A stretch of 12,346 bases of DNA, taken from assembly GCA_030831005.1 (NCBI GenBank), contig JAURLW010000005.1:1-12346 (forward strand), in the 5' to 3' direction. This DNA comes from Bacteroidota bacterium. Lineage in GTDB: Bacteria > Bacteroidota > Bacteroidia > Chitinophagales > Chitinophagaceae. Under the pieces are notes generated by a model that made no database searches, had not been told where the DNA came from, and was given only the letters and a program-made list of their open reading frames with translations. Shown piece after piece: positions 1-7,171 of this stretch. Position 1 is the first letter of the stretch, and every line of letters begins with the position of its first letter. The position numbers were made by a program, and so were the translations under genes.

Positions 1-40
1 AAGGCTTATTTTGGGGTGAAAAATAGGGTAAAAAAAGGGC

Positions 41-99
41 AAAAAAAATGCTTAAAAAGGTGCTTGACATCGAAAATGTTTACACTTTTTGAGCATTTT
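41..99 (-). terminator. Rho-independent terminator after tRNA-Arg / rocD
   Basis: Read on the minus strand, AAAATGCT (92-99) pairs with AGCATTTT (45-52). After a C-A mismatch, AAAAAG pairs with CTTTTT, and the loop can fold further (ACAT/ATGT). The 3' arm runs straight into eight Ts (plus-strand A run 41-48). Its position about 50 bases downstream of the tRNA 3' end fits termination of the tRNA transcript and of any read-through from rocD. The plus-strand side is also followed by T-rich sequence, so weak bidirectional action is possible. Nothing else is recognised in 1-150. Confidence 0.75.
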
Positions 100-150
100 A
101 TTTTCCATTTTTTTGTAACGTATTGATTATAAATACTTTACAAAGGCATG

Positions 151-227
151 TGGTGACCCCGACAGGATTCAAACCTGTAACCCTCAGAGCCGAAATCTGA
201 TATTCTATTCAGTTGAACTACGGAGCC
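151..227 (-). tRNA. tRNA-Arg, anticodon UCG (reads CGA)
   Basis: A complete 77-nt cloverleaf with encoded CCA (151-153). The acceptor stem GGCTCCG/CGGGGTC contains two G-U wobbles. The D stem is GTTC/GAAT. The anticodon stem TCAGA/TCTGA encloses loop TTTCGGC, giving anticodon TCG (plus 191-193). The T stem is ACAGG/CCTGT. G at position 37 fits tRNAs that read C-starting codons. The elbow is odd: position 19 is A (plus 209) and position 56 is T (plus 171), replacing the nearly invariant G19-C56 pair with A-U. The Levitt pair is A15-U48. All Watson-Crick geometry is kept, so this looks like a functional variant rather than decay. CGA codons are used nearby, for example for Arg384 of rocD. The tRNA has its own promoter (239-270) and terminator (41-99). 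Confidence 0.95.
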
Positions 228-238
228 AATATGAATTA

Positions 239-270
239 CAAAATTAAAAGCTAGTACTTAGTTTTCCAAA
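239..270 (-). promoter_or_regulatory. Promoter of tRNA-Arg, partly inside the rocD 3' end
   Basis: On the minus strand TTTG (267-270) lies 20 bases upstream of TAATTTTG (239-246), matching the Bacteroidota -33 TTTG / -7 TAnnTTTG pattern. The predicted transcript start near 232 is only a few bases before tRNA nucleotide 1 at 227. The -33 element lies in the last codons of rocD. This is the best promoter match in the window. Confidence 0.7.
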
Positions 271-1496
271 CAAGCCAAACTCTTTTTAATGATCGCCAAA
301 GCCTCATCCATTTGGGCTTTAGTAATACACAAAGGAGGAGCAAATCGAATCTTATCGCCATGAGTAGGTTTAGCTAATAAACCGTTTTGCATCATGGTAA
401 TACATAAATCCCAAGCGGCATCTGGATTAGCATGCTTAATCTGAATTGCATTTAATAAACCTTTTCCTCTTACAATTTCTATATTAGGATGCTGCAAAGC
501 TAAGAGCTCATTTCTAAAATAAACCCCTAATTCCGCTGCATTCGCAGCCATATTTTCTTCTCTTAACACTTCTAAAGAAGCTACGGCAACTGCACATGCC
601 AATGGATTTCCACCATAGGTAGAGCCATGTTCACCGGGTTTAATCGTTAGCATAATTTCGTCGTTACACAATACTGCAGATACAGGAATGGTACCGCCTG
701 AAAGTGCTTTACCTAAAATTAAAATATCAGCTTTTACATGCTCATGATCACAGGCTAGTAAAGCACCTGTTCTGCACAAACCTGTTTGTATTTCATCGGC
801 AATAAAAAGCACCTTATGTTCTTTACATAATGCAGCAGCTTTTGCTAAATAACCTTCATCAGGTACCACTACTCCAGCCTCTCCCTGCATGGGCTCTACT
901 AAAAAGCCCACTACATTTGGATTTTTTAAAGCTTGTGCTAAGGCTTCAGTATCATTATAAGGAATCACTTGATAACCGCTCATAAAGGGTCCGAAATGAT
1001 GAGTACTACTGGCATCGGTAGAGAAAGAAATAACGTTTAATGTTCTGCCATGAAAATTTTGCTCACACACTAAAATTATCGCTTCGTTATTGGGCACTTG
1101 TTTTACTTCGTATCCCCAACGACGAGCCAATTTTAAAGCTGTTTCAACGGCTTCAACTCCCGTATTCATAGGCAATACCTTATCGTAACCAAAGTAAGTA
1201 CAAATATATTGTTCGTATTCCCCTAAAAGATTATTATGAAAAGCTCTAGATGTAAGGGTTAATTTACTTGCTTGCGCTATTAGAGCGGCTACTATTTTTG
1301 GATGAGCATGTCCTTGGTTTACGGCTGAATATCCAGATAAAAAATCGAAATAACGTTGATCATCAACATCCCACATAAAAACACCTTCGCCTTTTTTTAA
1401 AACTACCGGTAAGGGATGATAATTATGAGCACCATAACGCTCTTCTCTATCGATATAAGATTGGGTATTATTACTTATGGTTACTTTTGAATGCAT
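258..1496 (-). CDS. rocD: Ornithine aminotransferase (ornithine-oxo-acid transaminase)
   Basis: A cytosolic PLP enzyme that moves the delta-amino group of ornithine to 2-oxoglutarate, giving glutamate-5-semialdehyde for proline/glutamate. The 412-residue length is normal for this class-III aminotransferase. Key residues are visible. The PLP Schiff-base lysine is K263 in LGKALSGG, and D234 in ADEIQTG binds the pyridine nitrogen. NTGVEAVE (111-118) forms the phosphate region. Residues matching the ornithine-specific set of human OAT are also present: Y56 in GYSAVNQGH, R151 in FHGRTL, E206 in EPMQGEAG and R384 in IRFAPP. These separate it from acetylornithine or GABA aminotransferases. The ATG at 1496 gives the usual N-terminus. 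The gene follows the flippase by 40 bases with no terminator between, so read-through is likely; an own promoter is only weakly suggested by TAATTTGC near 1521-1528. No missing residues or damage are seen. Confidence 0.95.
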   Translation of the reverse strand: MHSKVTISNNTQSYIDREERYGAHNYHPLPVVLKKGEGVFMWDVDDQRYFDFLSGYSAVNQGHAHPKIVAALIAQASKLTLTSRAFHNNLLGEYEQYICTYFGYDKVLPMNTGVEAVETALKLARRWGYEVKQVPNNEAIILVCEQNFHGRTLNVISFSTDASSTHHFGPFMSGYQVIPYNDTEALAQALKNPNVVGFLVEPMQGEAGVVVPDEGYLAKAAALCKEHKVLFIADEIQTGLCRTGALLACDHEHVKADILILGKALSGGTIPVSAVLCNDEIMLTIKPGEHGSTYGGNPLACAVAVASLEVLREENMAANAAELGVYFRNELLALQHPNIEIVRGKGLLNAIQIKHANPDAAWDLCITMMQNGLLAKPTHGDKIRFAPPLCITKAQMDEALAIIKKSLACLEN

Positions 1497-1536
1497 AATT
1501 TATGGTTGCGATTGTAGTCTGCAAATTACATCTTTA

Positions 1537-2949
1537 TTATTGAATTGATGTCTTTTTCATCCACAAGAAAAGGATATTGAATAAAAAACTAAGGCTTGCT
1601 ACCAGAACTAAATAGCTAATCGAACAAGGGAAATACCAACTCCCTATTTTAAAAACATAAATAATTGCAAAGCTCAACAAAAACTGTTGTAACCATAATT
1701 TTAAAGGAAATAATTCAATCAGCTTAACCTGCAATATCTTGGCGGTATGTATACTATAATAAGCTGCTTGCACATAGGAAGAAAGCACAAAACTAAAGGC
1801 CAATCCGGGCAAACCCATCAACCTATACAAGGGATACAATAGTGCTAAGGCAATAACTAAATCTAGTAGAGCGCCTTTATTGATCAACGCACCTTTATGT
1901 GCATGTTGCAGGATACTCGTAAAGCCATAGGCGCGCAAAGGCAAAACCAAAATTGACCATTGAAAAATTGGGACAGATGCCGCATATCGATGATCAAAAA
2001 GTAAATCAAATAAAGGTGCAGCAAAGAATAACAAAAACAAAAATAAAGGCATTACCATAGCGTTAAGCAAAACTCCTGTTTTATGCAAAAGCGCAATACT
2101 ATGTTGTTGCTTATCTGTAGATTGTACTTGCGCCAGATACAATAATCCAGCACTGGTAAAAGCACCCAATAAAATGGGCAAAAAAGGAATATCGATAGCA
2201 CCATTAAAGTAAATAGCCGTCAATGTACTGCTCAGTAGTGCAACTACTAAAACCTTATCAATCCACTTAAAAATATATTGTAAAACGTCTTGGATGGCTA
2301 AATGCATCCACAATGAACGGGTCTGAACAATATCTAATGCCTCAATGGTTATAGAATTGTTTTTTTGTAGTAGCCTCACCCTTGCCCATACTATACCAAG
2401 ACGAACAAGCATTAAAAGGGTTAAAGATGGTATTAAATTTTGCAAATCAAAACCAGATTGCAGCATGCGCAGATGTAGCCCAACAAAAAGAAAGGAATAC
2501 ACAATACTCAGACAACTAATTAATCTTATTTTTTTTAGGGCAATTAAATACGATTCTGCTAAAAGCAAAGCAACACTTGAGATAAAAAAAATCAAGGACC
2601 ATATGGGATTGATATTACTTATTGTGTTTGCTTGCAAATAAATACACAATACAGCTAAGCCCAAAACTAATAAACCAAAATAGGCTATGCTACGCACTTT
2701 TATTTGTTGAAATAAAAAAGCAATTTGTCCTGGGTGATAGGTAAGCAATAAACTAGGCAAACCGATTCCGGCTAAACTGGTAAAGAGTAAGAAATATATC
2801 CACCAAGATTGGTAAGCACCATAATCACTAAGTGGTAAATGACGAGAAAGGAAAACCCAACTAATAAAAAATGCAGCTGTTGGAAAAAAACGCAACAGGA
2901 AAATATAAATACTCGACGATAAGAAGCTTGATTTATTTGGAGTTGGCAT
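1537..2949 (-). CDS. Polysaccharide flippase-like membrane protein (Wzx/MVF type)
   Basis: A 470-residue, very hydrophobic protein with about 12-14 predicted membrane segments, the normal size and layout of oligosaccharide flippases of the MOP superfamily (Wzx, MurJ-like). The N-terminus carries the pattern seen in this family: a first helix (about 12-33) ending in SRHLPLSDYGAYQSW, like the 'LxxxdyGxyq' signature of polysaccharide exporters. A DHRYAASVPIFQWSIL segment near residues 319-335 fits the conserved motif around helix 9. Such proteins flip lipid-linked sugars across the inner membrane; the substrate cannot be read from sequence. The ATG at 2949 overlaps the end of the acetyltransferase gene by 17 bases, so the two are surely co-transcribed and probably translationally coupled. 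The family call is firm; the role in a specific glycan pathway is inferred from its neighbours. Confidence 0.82.
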   Translation of the reverse strand: MPTPNKSSFLSSSIYIFLLRFFPTAAFFISWVFLSRHLPLSDYGAYQSWWIYFLLFTSLAGIGLPSLLLTYHPGQIAFLFQQIKVRSIAYFGLLVLGLAVLCIYLQANTISNINPIWSLIFFISSVALLLAESYLIALKKIRLISCLSIVYSFLFVGLHLRMLQSGFDLQNLIPSLTLLMLVRLGIVWARVRLLQKNNSITIEALDIVQTRSLWMHLAIQDVLQYIFKWIDKVLVVALLSSTLTAIYFNGAIDIPFLPILLGAFTSAGLLYLAQVQSTDKQQHSIALLHKTGVLLNAMVMPLFLFLLFFAAPLFDLLFDHRYAASVPIFQWSILVLPLRAYGFTSILQHAHKGALINKGALLDLVIALALLYPLYRLMGLPGLAFSFVLSSYVQAAYYSIHTAKILQVKLIELFPLKLWLQQFLLSFAIIYVFKIGSWYFPCSISYLVLVASLSFLFNILFLWMKKTSIQ

Positions 2950-3448
2950 ATGCTATACAAGCCGTTTTATCTAGTTGTCGAATGATCTTAGCCGGATTAC
3001 CCGCAATAACACAATAACCCTCTTCAAAACTTTTAGTTACCACAGCACCTGCCCCAACAATGGTGAAATCACCCAATACGACTCCCGGCATTACGGAAGC
3101 GCTATGTCCTAACCAACAGTGTTTGCCAATTTTAATAGGAGCTGCCGCCACATTAATTTCATTATTAATAAAATCATGATTGGCAGATACCAAAGCTACG
3201 CCTGGACCAATATTGGTGTAATCGCCAATCTCAATCCCGTTATCTGCATTAATAAATACATTAGGCGAATCGCCCGGATAAACTCCTTTACCTCTTTTAA
3301 TTCGTGCAGCACCATGTATCACACTAGTGAAATGAATAGCCCAACTCACATCTGCATTATGACGCAATAGTATTCTAAAAAGAAAATCGCATAGGTAAAA
3401 ACCTATGCTCATTTCTTCTCTTAATCCTATGATTTTCTTTATCGACAT
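2933..3448 (-). CDS. Hexapeptide-repeat (left-handed beta-helix) O-acetyltransferase
   Basis: A probable acetyl-CoA-dependent sugar O-acetyltransferase of the WcaF/NodL/maltose-acetyltransferase group. With the ATG at 3448 it is 171 residues. A helical N-terminal lead (about 1-35) is followed by hexapeptide turns from about 48 to 138, such as NGIEIGDYTNIGPGV and PIKIGKHCWLGHSASVMPGVVLGDFTIVGAGAVVTKS. The closing NPAKIIR (151-157) is typical of the family. H91 in SANHDF is the likely catalytic histidine. A longer start at 3502 is open but would overlap the upstream gene by 46 bases with a poorly conserved-looking lysine-rich lead; 3448 leaves an 8-base gap after the YfhO-type gene and is preferred. 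M13 (3412) is a third option. It lies between a GT-C-like membrane protein and a flippase, which suggests that it decorates an envelope glycan. The substrate is unknown. Confidence 0.85.
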   Translation of the reverse strand: MSIKKIIGLREEMSIGFYLCDFLFRILLRHNADVSWAIHFTSVIHGAARIKRGKGVYPGDSPNVFINADNGIEIGDYTNIGPGVALVSANHDFINNEINVAAAPIKIGKHCWLGHSASVMPGVVLGDFTIVGAGAVVTKSFEEGYCVIAGNPAKIIRQLDKTACIAYANSK

Positions 3449-3456
3449 CCGTTTTT

Positions 3457-5961
3457 TTATTTCTTTGTTGGTGTTTCTTTTTTGAAAATAAAATAAACAC
3501 ATGCAGCTAACAATAAATAAAATAATGCAGAACCTAGCAAGGCAAATTTATTACCAAAAGCAAAGGTTTCTGGATTAAATTGGAAGCTGATAATTTTATT
3601 AGTGCCTTTTGGTAATCGTAGTGCACGCAATACATAATTAGCTTTTACAATAGGAACTTCTTTGCCATCAATAAAGGCTTTCCATCCCAATGGGTAATAA
3701 ATATCAGAGAATACCGCTATCCCTCCATCTTGAGCTGCTGTATAAATAAACGAGATTTCGTCTAAGCCATATTTATTTAAACGAATAGAAGCCGTACTAT
3801 CTATTGTTGCTGGCGCATTTCCTATAGCAGATTGGAACGACTTGCGAATTACCGCTGTTTGTTTTGCAACAAAAGCGTTAGGTATTACTTTAGTTGGATC
3901 GGTTATAGAAGCAGCATTCAAAGCCGCCATTTCTTCATCAGCATTGTTAACCCATTTAATATCTTTTACAAACCATGCATTACCACAAGCAGCAGGATTT
4001 TGTTGCACCATGGGTTGGTTGTTTTGACCTGGGAAAATGATATATTTCGTATTCAACATATTCAACACTTCGGAATTAATGTTATTTCCACTTAGTTGCA
4101 TATTGATAAGATCTTGATAGATTTCCATTTTTGCTGGCGAATAACCCCCAACGGTTTTGTGATGATAAGATTGAATAGCATCTTCAAAAGTAGCGCGAGT
4201 AAGATCTAAAACACGATAATAAGGATCTGTATCTTTTAGGATTTGTGCATCTACTTCTCGAGGAGCTAATTCCATTTCATAATCTGCTTCATCTTTATAA
4301 TTCTCTTCATTTAAATATTTTGCGGCTACTTTAATTTCATCAATAGCAATTATAGCAGCAATACCCAACATAAAAATGCTAGTGTTGATTTTTTTATGCA
4401 CCAATGCCCATAATAAAGTCGCTGCAATTAAAATCAATACTAAACTATAAAAACCACTATGCATAGCTAAGCTTGCTCTATCTTCTACGATCGCATTCAT
4501 TAAGGTTTGTGCTTTAGCTTCATCACCTAGCATACCGGTAAAACGCTCTAAATCTTTAGGTGATTTAAAATCAAAAAAGAACTGACTTCCTACGCCAACC
4601 ACTAATGCTATACCGCCCGTAATTAGAGTTGCAATTTTAATTTTAGCCCAAGCTAAAGACTCCGACCATTTGCCCGAAAGCAATTCGCTCAAACCCCAAA
4701 TACCAATTAATGGAAAAATTAGTTCAGCTATACTTAAAGTCATTGTTGGTGTTCTAAACTTATTCAACATGGGTAAATGATCAAATAAGAAATAATTGAC
4801 GCTCTTGAAATGATCGCCCCACGAAAGCACAATACTAATAAGTGCAGCAGCAAATAACCACCATTTATGCGGACTCTTAATCAAGAACATACCCAATACA
4901 AACAAGAAACAAATGATAGCACCAAAATAAATAGGACCGGCTACAAATGGTTGTGGACCCCAATAGGTAGGTGCATGTGCGGTAAAATTAGTAGCCGCAT
5001 CTTCTGGCACACCCATCTCGCTCAATACTTGATGGGTTTTAGAATCCTCTCCTATATCTTCAGAGCCACCACCATACAAATCAGGAATAAGCAAACAAAA
5101 AGTTTCACCAATGCCATTGCTCCACATAAAAGCGTAATCCTTATCTAAACCACCATTTTTCTTTCCTTTATCATGAGCTGTAGTTAATTCACTTTCCCCA
5201 CCGCGCATGGTAAATTTGGTATATTCTTTTGTAGCTAAAATGGCACCCAAATTAGGTAATATGGTTACCAAAGTAAGTCCTAACATCAATAAACTTCCTT
5301 TCATAAAAGAAGCTAATGTTTTTTCTTTTATCGCTTGAATTAAAACACCCACAGCTCCTATACCCAATACTATAAATGCATAATAAATAATTTGATAATG
5401 GGCATTAGCAAAAAGTAAGGCCATAGCAATTAAAAAAGCTGGAATACCCCATTTATATACACCTCTATATATTAATAAAAAGCCGCTTAATAATAAAGGC
5501 AAATAAGCAATAGACAACATTTTGGTCTCATGACCAGCAGCAATAATTTGAGGATTATATGCAGAAAATGCAAAAGCAATACTACCAATAGCACCCAACC
5601 ATTTATTTACACCCAAGGTTTGCATTAAAATAAAAAAGCAAAGCATGGCAAAAAAGAAAAAGTAAATTGGTTTAGACAGAACACTAGTTAAGGCCGTTTG
5701 TATCAAGGCCGTATGATTATTTGTTTCAGCAACATAATGCGTATAAGTGGGCATACCGCCAAACATACTATTACTCCACAATACCTGTTCGCCTGTTTTT
5801 TCGTGCCATTGCATACCTTCATGAGCCATACTCTTCCAAGAGATATTATCATGCTGATATAATACTTTACCATCTATAGCTGGATAGCAAAACAAAACAC
5901 TAATAATTAAAAAGCCCAACACGATCCATAAGGTTGGTAAATACGATTTGAACGATTGCAT
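3457..5961 (-). CDS. YfhO-family membrane protein (GT-C-like, probable glycosyltransferase)
   Basis: An 834-residue polytopic membrane protein. A hydrophobic segment at 11-29 is followed by an extracytoplasmic loop with acidic residues (HDNISW, D38) of the type found in GT-C enzymes. Then come clustered helices (about 97-245, 340-425, 442-463, 503-541), a soluble domain (about 545-800) and one final helix (about 804-825) with a lysine-rich tail. Near the C-terminus, YYPLGWKAFIDGKEVPIV and ANYVLRALRLPKG (756-785) are the hallmark of the YfhO family. In Firmicutes, YfhO proteins are linked to glycosylation of lipoteichoic acid; the Bacteroidota members are common but poorly studied, so donor and acceptor are unknown. 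It is the first gene of the minus-strand run, with a -7 promoter element 28 bases upstream of its ATG. The gene is complete. Confidence 0.85.
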   Translation of the reverse strand: MQSFKSYLPTLWIVLGFLIISVLFCYPAIDGKVLYQHDNISWKSMAHEGMQWHEKTGEQVLWSNSMFGGMPTYTHYVAETNNHTALIQTALTSVLSKPIYFFFFAMLCFFILMQTLGVNKWLGAIGSIAFAFSAYNPQIIAAGHETKMLSIAYLPLLLSGFLLIYRGVYKWGIPAFLIAMALLFANAHYQIIYYAFIVLGIGAVGVLIQAIKEKTLASFMKGSLLMLGLTLVTILPNLGAILATKEYTKFTMRGGESELTTAHDKGKKNGGLDKDYAFMWSNGIGETFCLLIPDLYGGGSEDIGEDSKTHQVLSEMGVPEDAATNFTAHAPTYWGPQPFVAGPIYFGAIICFLFVLGMFLIKSPHKWWLFAAALISIVLSWGDHFKSVNYFLFDHLPMLNKFRTPTMTLSIAELIFPLIGIWGLSELLSGKWSESLAWAKIKIATLITGGIALVVGVGSQFFFDFKSPKDLERFTGMLGDEAKAQTLMNAIVEDRASLAMHSGFYSLVLILIAATLLWALVHKKINTSIFMLGIAAIIAIDEIKVAAKYLNEENYKDEADYEMELAPREVDAQILKDTDPYYRVLDLTRATFEDAIQSYHHKTVGGYSPAKMEIYQDLINMQLSGNNINSEVLNMLNTKYIIFPGQNNQPMVQQNPAACGNAWFVKDIKWVNNADEEMAALNAASITDPTKVIPNAFVAKQTAVIRKSFQSAIGNAPATIDSTASIRLNKYGLDEISFIYTAAQDGGIAVFSDIYYPLGWKAFIDGKEVPIVKANYVLRALRLPKGTNKIISFQFNPETFAFGNKFALLGSALFYLLLAACVYFIFKKETPTKK

Positions 5962-5988
5962 AAATTATTTTTAAAAAATATAATGAAA

Positions 5989-5996
5989 CAAAAATA
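5989..5996 (-). promoter_or_regulatory. -7 promoter element of the YfhO-type gene
   Basis: TATTTTTG on the minus strand fits TAnnTTTG and would start transcription near 5982, leaving a leader of about 20 bases without a Shine-Dalgarno sequence. No convincing -33 element is seen at 17-23 bases; the nearest TTTTG is only 12 bases upstream. It overlaps one arm of the inverted repeat 5992-6036. Confidence 0.45.
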
Positions 5997-6036
5997 GTTT
6001 TTCTAGAGCAAAATCCTATATAAATGGAAACTATTT
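5992..6036. repeat. 9-bp perfect inverted repeat between recF and the YfhO-type gene
   Basis: AAATAGTTT (5992-6000) is the exact reverse complement of AAACTATTT (6028-6036), separated by 27 bases. On the minus strand it lies just after the recF stop codon, and the distal arm ends in TTTTTG, so it could be a weak recF terminator. The stem has only one G-C pair, so stability is doubtful; an operator around the -7 element is the alternative. Confidence 0.35.
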
Positions 6037-6043
6037 AAACGTA

Positions 6044-7120
6044 TTATAAAGCAATATATTGCACCGCTGCTTGCTCTGAAAAAGCACGCTCTAATCGCTT
6101 GGGATCGGTATCTGTTAAAAGTACTTGTCCAAACTTAGGACCACTAATAATACCCAATAGTGCTTCCATGCGTTCATTGTCTAATTTCTCAAACACATCA
6201 TCTAATAATAAAATAGGTGTTTGCTGCATATTTTCTTTTATAAAATGGTATTGTGCCAATTTTAAAGCAAATAAAAAACTCTTTTTTTGACCTTGCGAAC
6301 CAAATTGCTTAAGTGATTGCCCCTGCAGGCTAAATACTAAATCGTCTTTATGAATACCTTTATTTGTTCGTTGCAAACGCACATCATGATACAATTCCTT
6401 CTCTAGCCACTGCAATAAAGATTGTGTTTGTAAATCACTTTTATAGTACAATTGCACCTGCTCTTTAGATGCCGATAATTGCTCGTAATAGGATTGCAAT
6501 AAGGGCATAAATTGACTTAAAAATTCGCTGCGTTTATTAAAGATATAGGCAGCAGCCGTATGCATTTCTTGATTATAAAAGGCTAACACGGTGGTGTCGG
6601 CATTGGCAAATTGAGCTTGTTGCTTAAGCCAAGCATTGCGTTGTACTTGCAATTGCTGATAACTCAACAAAGACTGCAAATAAGCGGCGTCGAGCTGACT
6701 CAATATTCCATCCATCCATTTCCTACGCCATTCACCGCCTTCATTGATTAATCCAATATCATCGGGCGCAATCATTACGGCGGCAAAGGAGCCAATATGA
6801 TCGGTTAATTTCTCCAATTCCACCCCATTATGTATAATACTTCGCTTTAGCTGCTTACATTTTAAGATTAGCGAATGGGTTTCTTGCGCACGCTCTAATT
6901 GGGCATCAATCCGGTATCCATCGGTATCCCAAGAGGCAATAAAGGACTGCTGGGAACTAAAATAGCTTTTGGTATAAAAAAGAGTGTAAATCGCATCCAA
7001 TAAATTGGTTTTACCACTACCATTGCGGCCTGTAATACACACTATTGGTGCATTAAAAGCAAATTGGGCTTGCTGGTAATTTTTAAATTGGGTGAGCGAT
7101 ATATTATTTATATGGGTCAA
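6044..7120 (-). CDS. recF: DNA replication/repair protein RecF (TTG start)
   Basis: An SMC-like ATPase that works with RecO and RecR to load RecA at single-strand gaps. With the preferred start it has 358 residues, the usual family length. Motifs, numbered from the preferred start: Walker A GRNGSGKT at about 31-38, ABC signature FGSQGQKKS at about 273-281, and Walker B ILLLDDVF followed by D-loop EKLD at about 303-314. The reading frame is open back to a TTG at 7177, but that start would overlap the divergent pdhA start and add 19 residues with no RecF likeness. The TTG at 7120 gives MTHINNISLTQFKNY, matching the normal RecF N-terminus. There is no in-frame ATG near either site. The minus-strand -7 element at 7157-7164 also fits a start at 7120. 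No DciA/DUF721 partner gene is present next to it. Confidence 0.93.
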   Translation of the reverse strand: MTHINNISLTQFKNYQQAQFAFNAPIVCITGRNGSGKTNLLDAIYTLFYTKSYFSSQQSFIASWDTDGYRIDAQLERAQETHSLILKCKQLKRSIIHNGVELEKLTDHIGSFAAVMIAPDDIGLINEGGEWRRKWMDGILSQLDAAYLQSLLSYQQLQVQRNAWLKQQAQFANADTTVLAFYNQEMHTAAAYIFNKRSEFLSQFMPLLQSYYEQLSASKEQVQLYYKSDLQTQSLLQWLEKELYHDVRLQRTNKGIHKDDLVFSLQGQSLKQFGSQGQKKSFLFALKLAQYHFIKENMQQTPILLLDDVFEKLDNERMEALLGIISGPKFGQVLLTDTDPKRLERAFSEQAAVQYIAL

Positions 7121-7125
7121 GGTAC

Positions 7126-7154
7126 TTTGTAATGAATATTTTTTTATATTTTCG
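7126..7154 (+). promoter_or_regulatory. Candidate pdhA promoter
   Basis: TTTG (7126-7129) is followed after 17 bases by TATTTTCG (7147-7154), one base off TAnnTTTG. The predicted start near 7160 leaves a leader of about 12 bases before the GTG at 7172. The match is imperfect. It interleaves with the recF promoter on the other strand. Confidence 0.4.
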
Positions 7155-7156
7155 CA

Positions 7157-7164
7157 CAAATTTA
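7157..7164 (-). promoter_or_regulatory. -7 promoter element of recF
   Basis: TAAATTTG on the minus strand is an exact TAnnTTTG match, 37 bases upstream of the proposed recF TTG. A TTTG lies 24 bases further upstream, inside the pdhA coding start, slightly wider than the usual spacing. This element would lie inside the coding region if recF began at the TTG at 7177, which supports the shorter gene. Confidence 0.5.
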
Positions 7165-7171
7165 TTAAATC

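Noticed and set aside
1..40. G runs spaced about 11-12 bases apart with A runs between them (13-40)
   Set aside because: Possible helical phasing or curvature, but only three runs at the window edge; too little to support a feature.
2345..2641. Plus-strand open frame inside the flippase gene
   Set aside because: It lies wholly antisense to a well-supported gene and has no family likeness; chance opposite-strand frame.
3449..3502. Longer N-terminus of the acetyltransferase (start at 3502)
   Set aside because: It overlaps the preceding gene by 46 bases and adds a lysine-rich lead not expected in the family; the ATG at 3448 sits 8 bases after the upstream stop.
4867..5148. Plus-strand open frame inside the YfhO-type gene
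   Set aside because: Antisense shadow of a conserved gene with no motif or start signal of its own.
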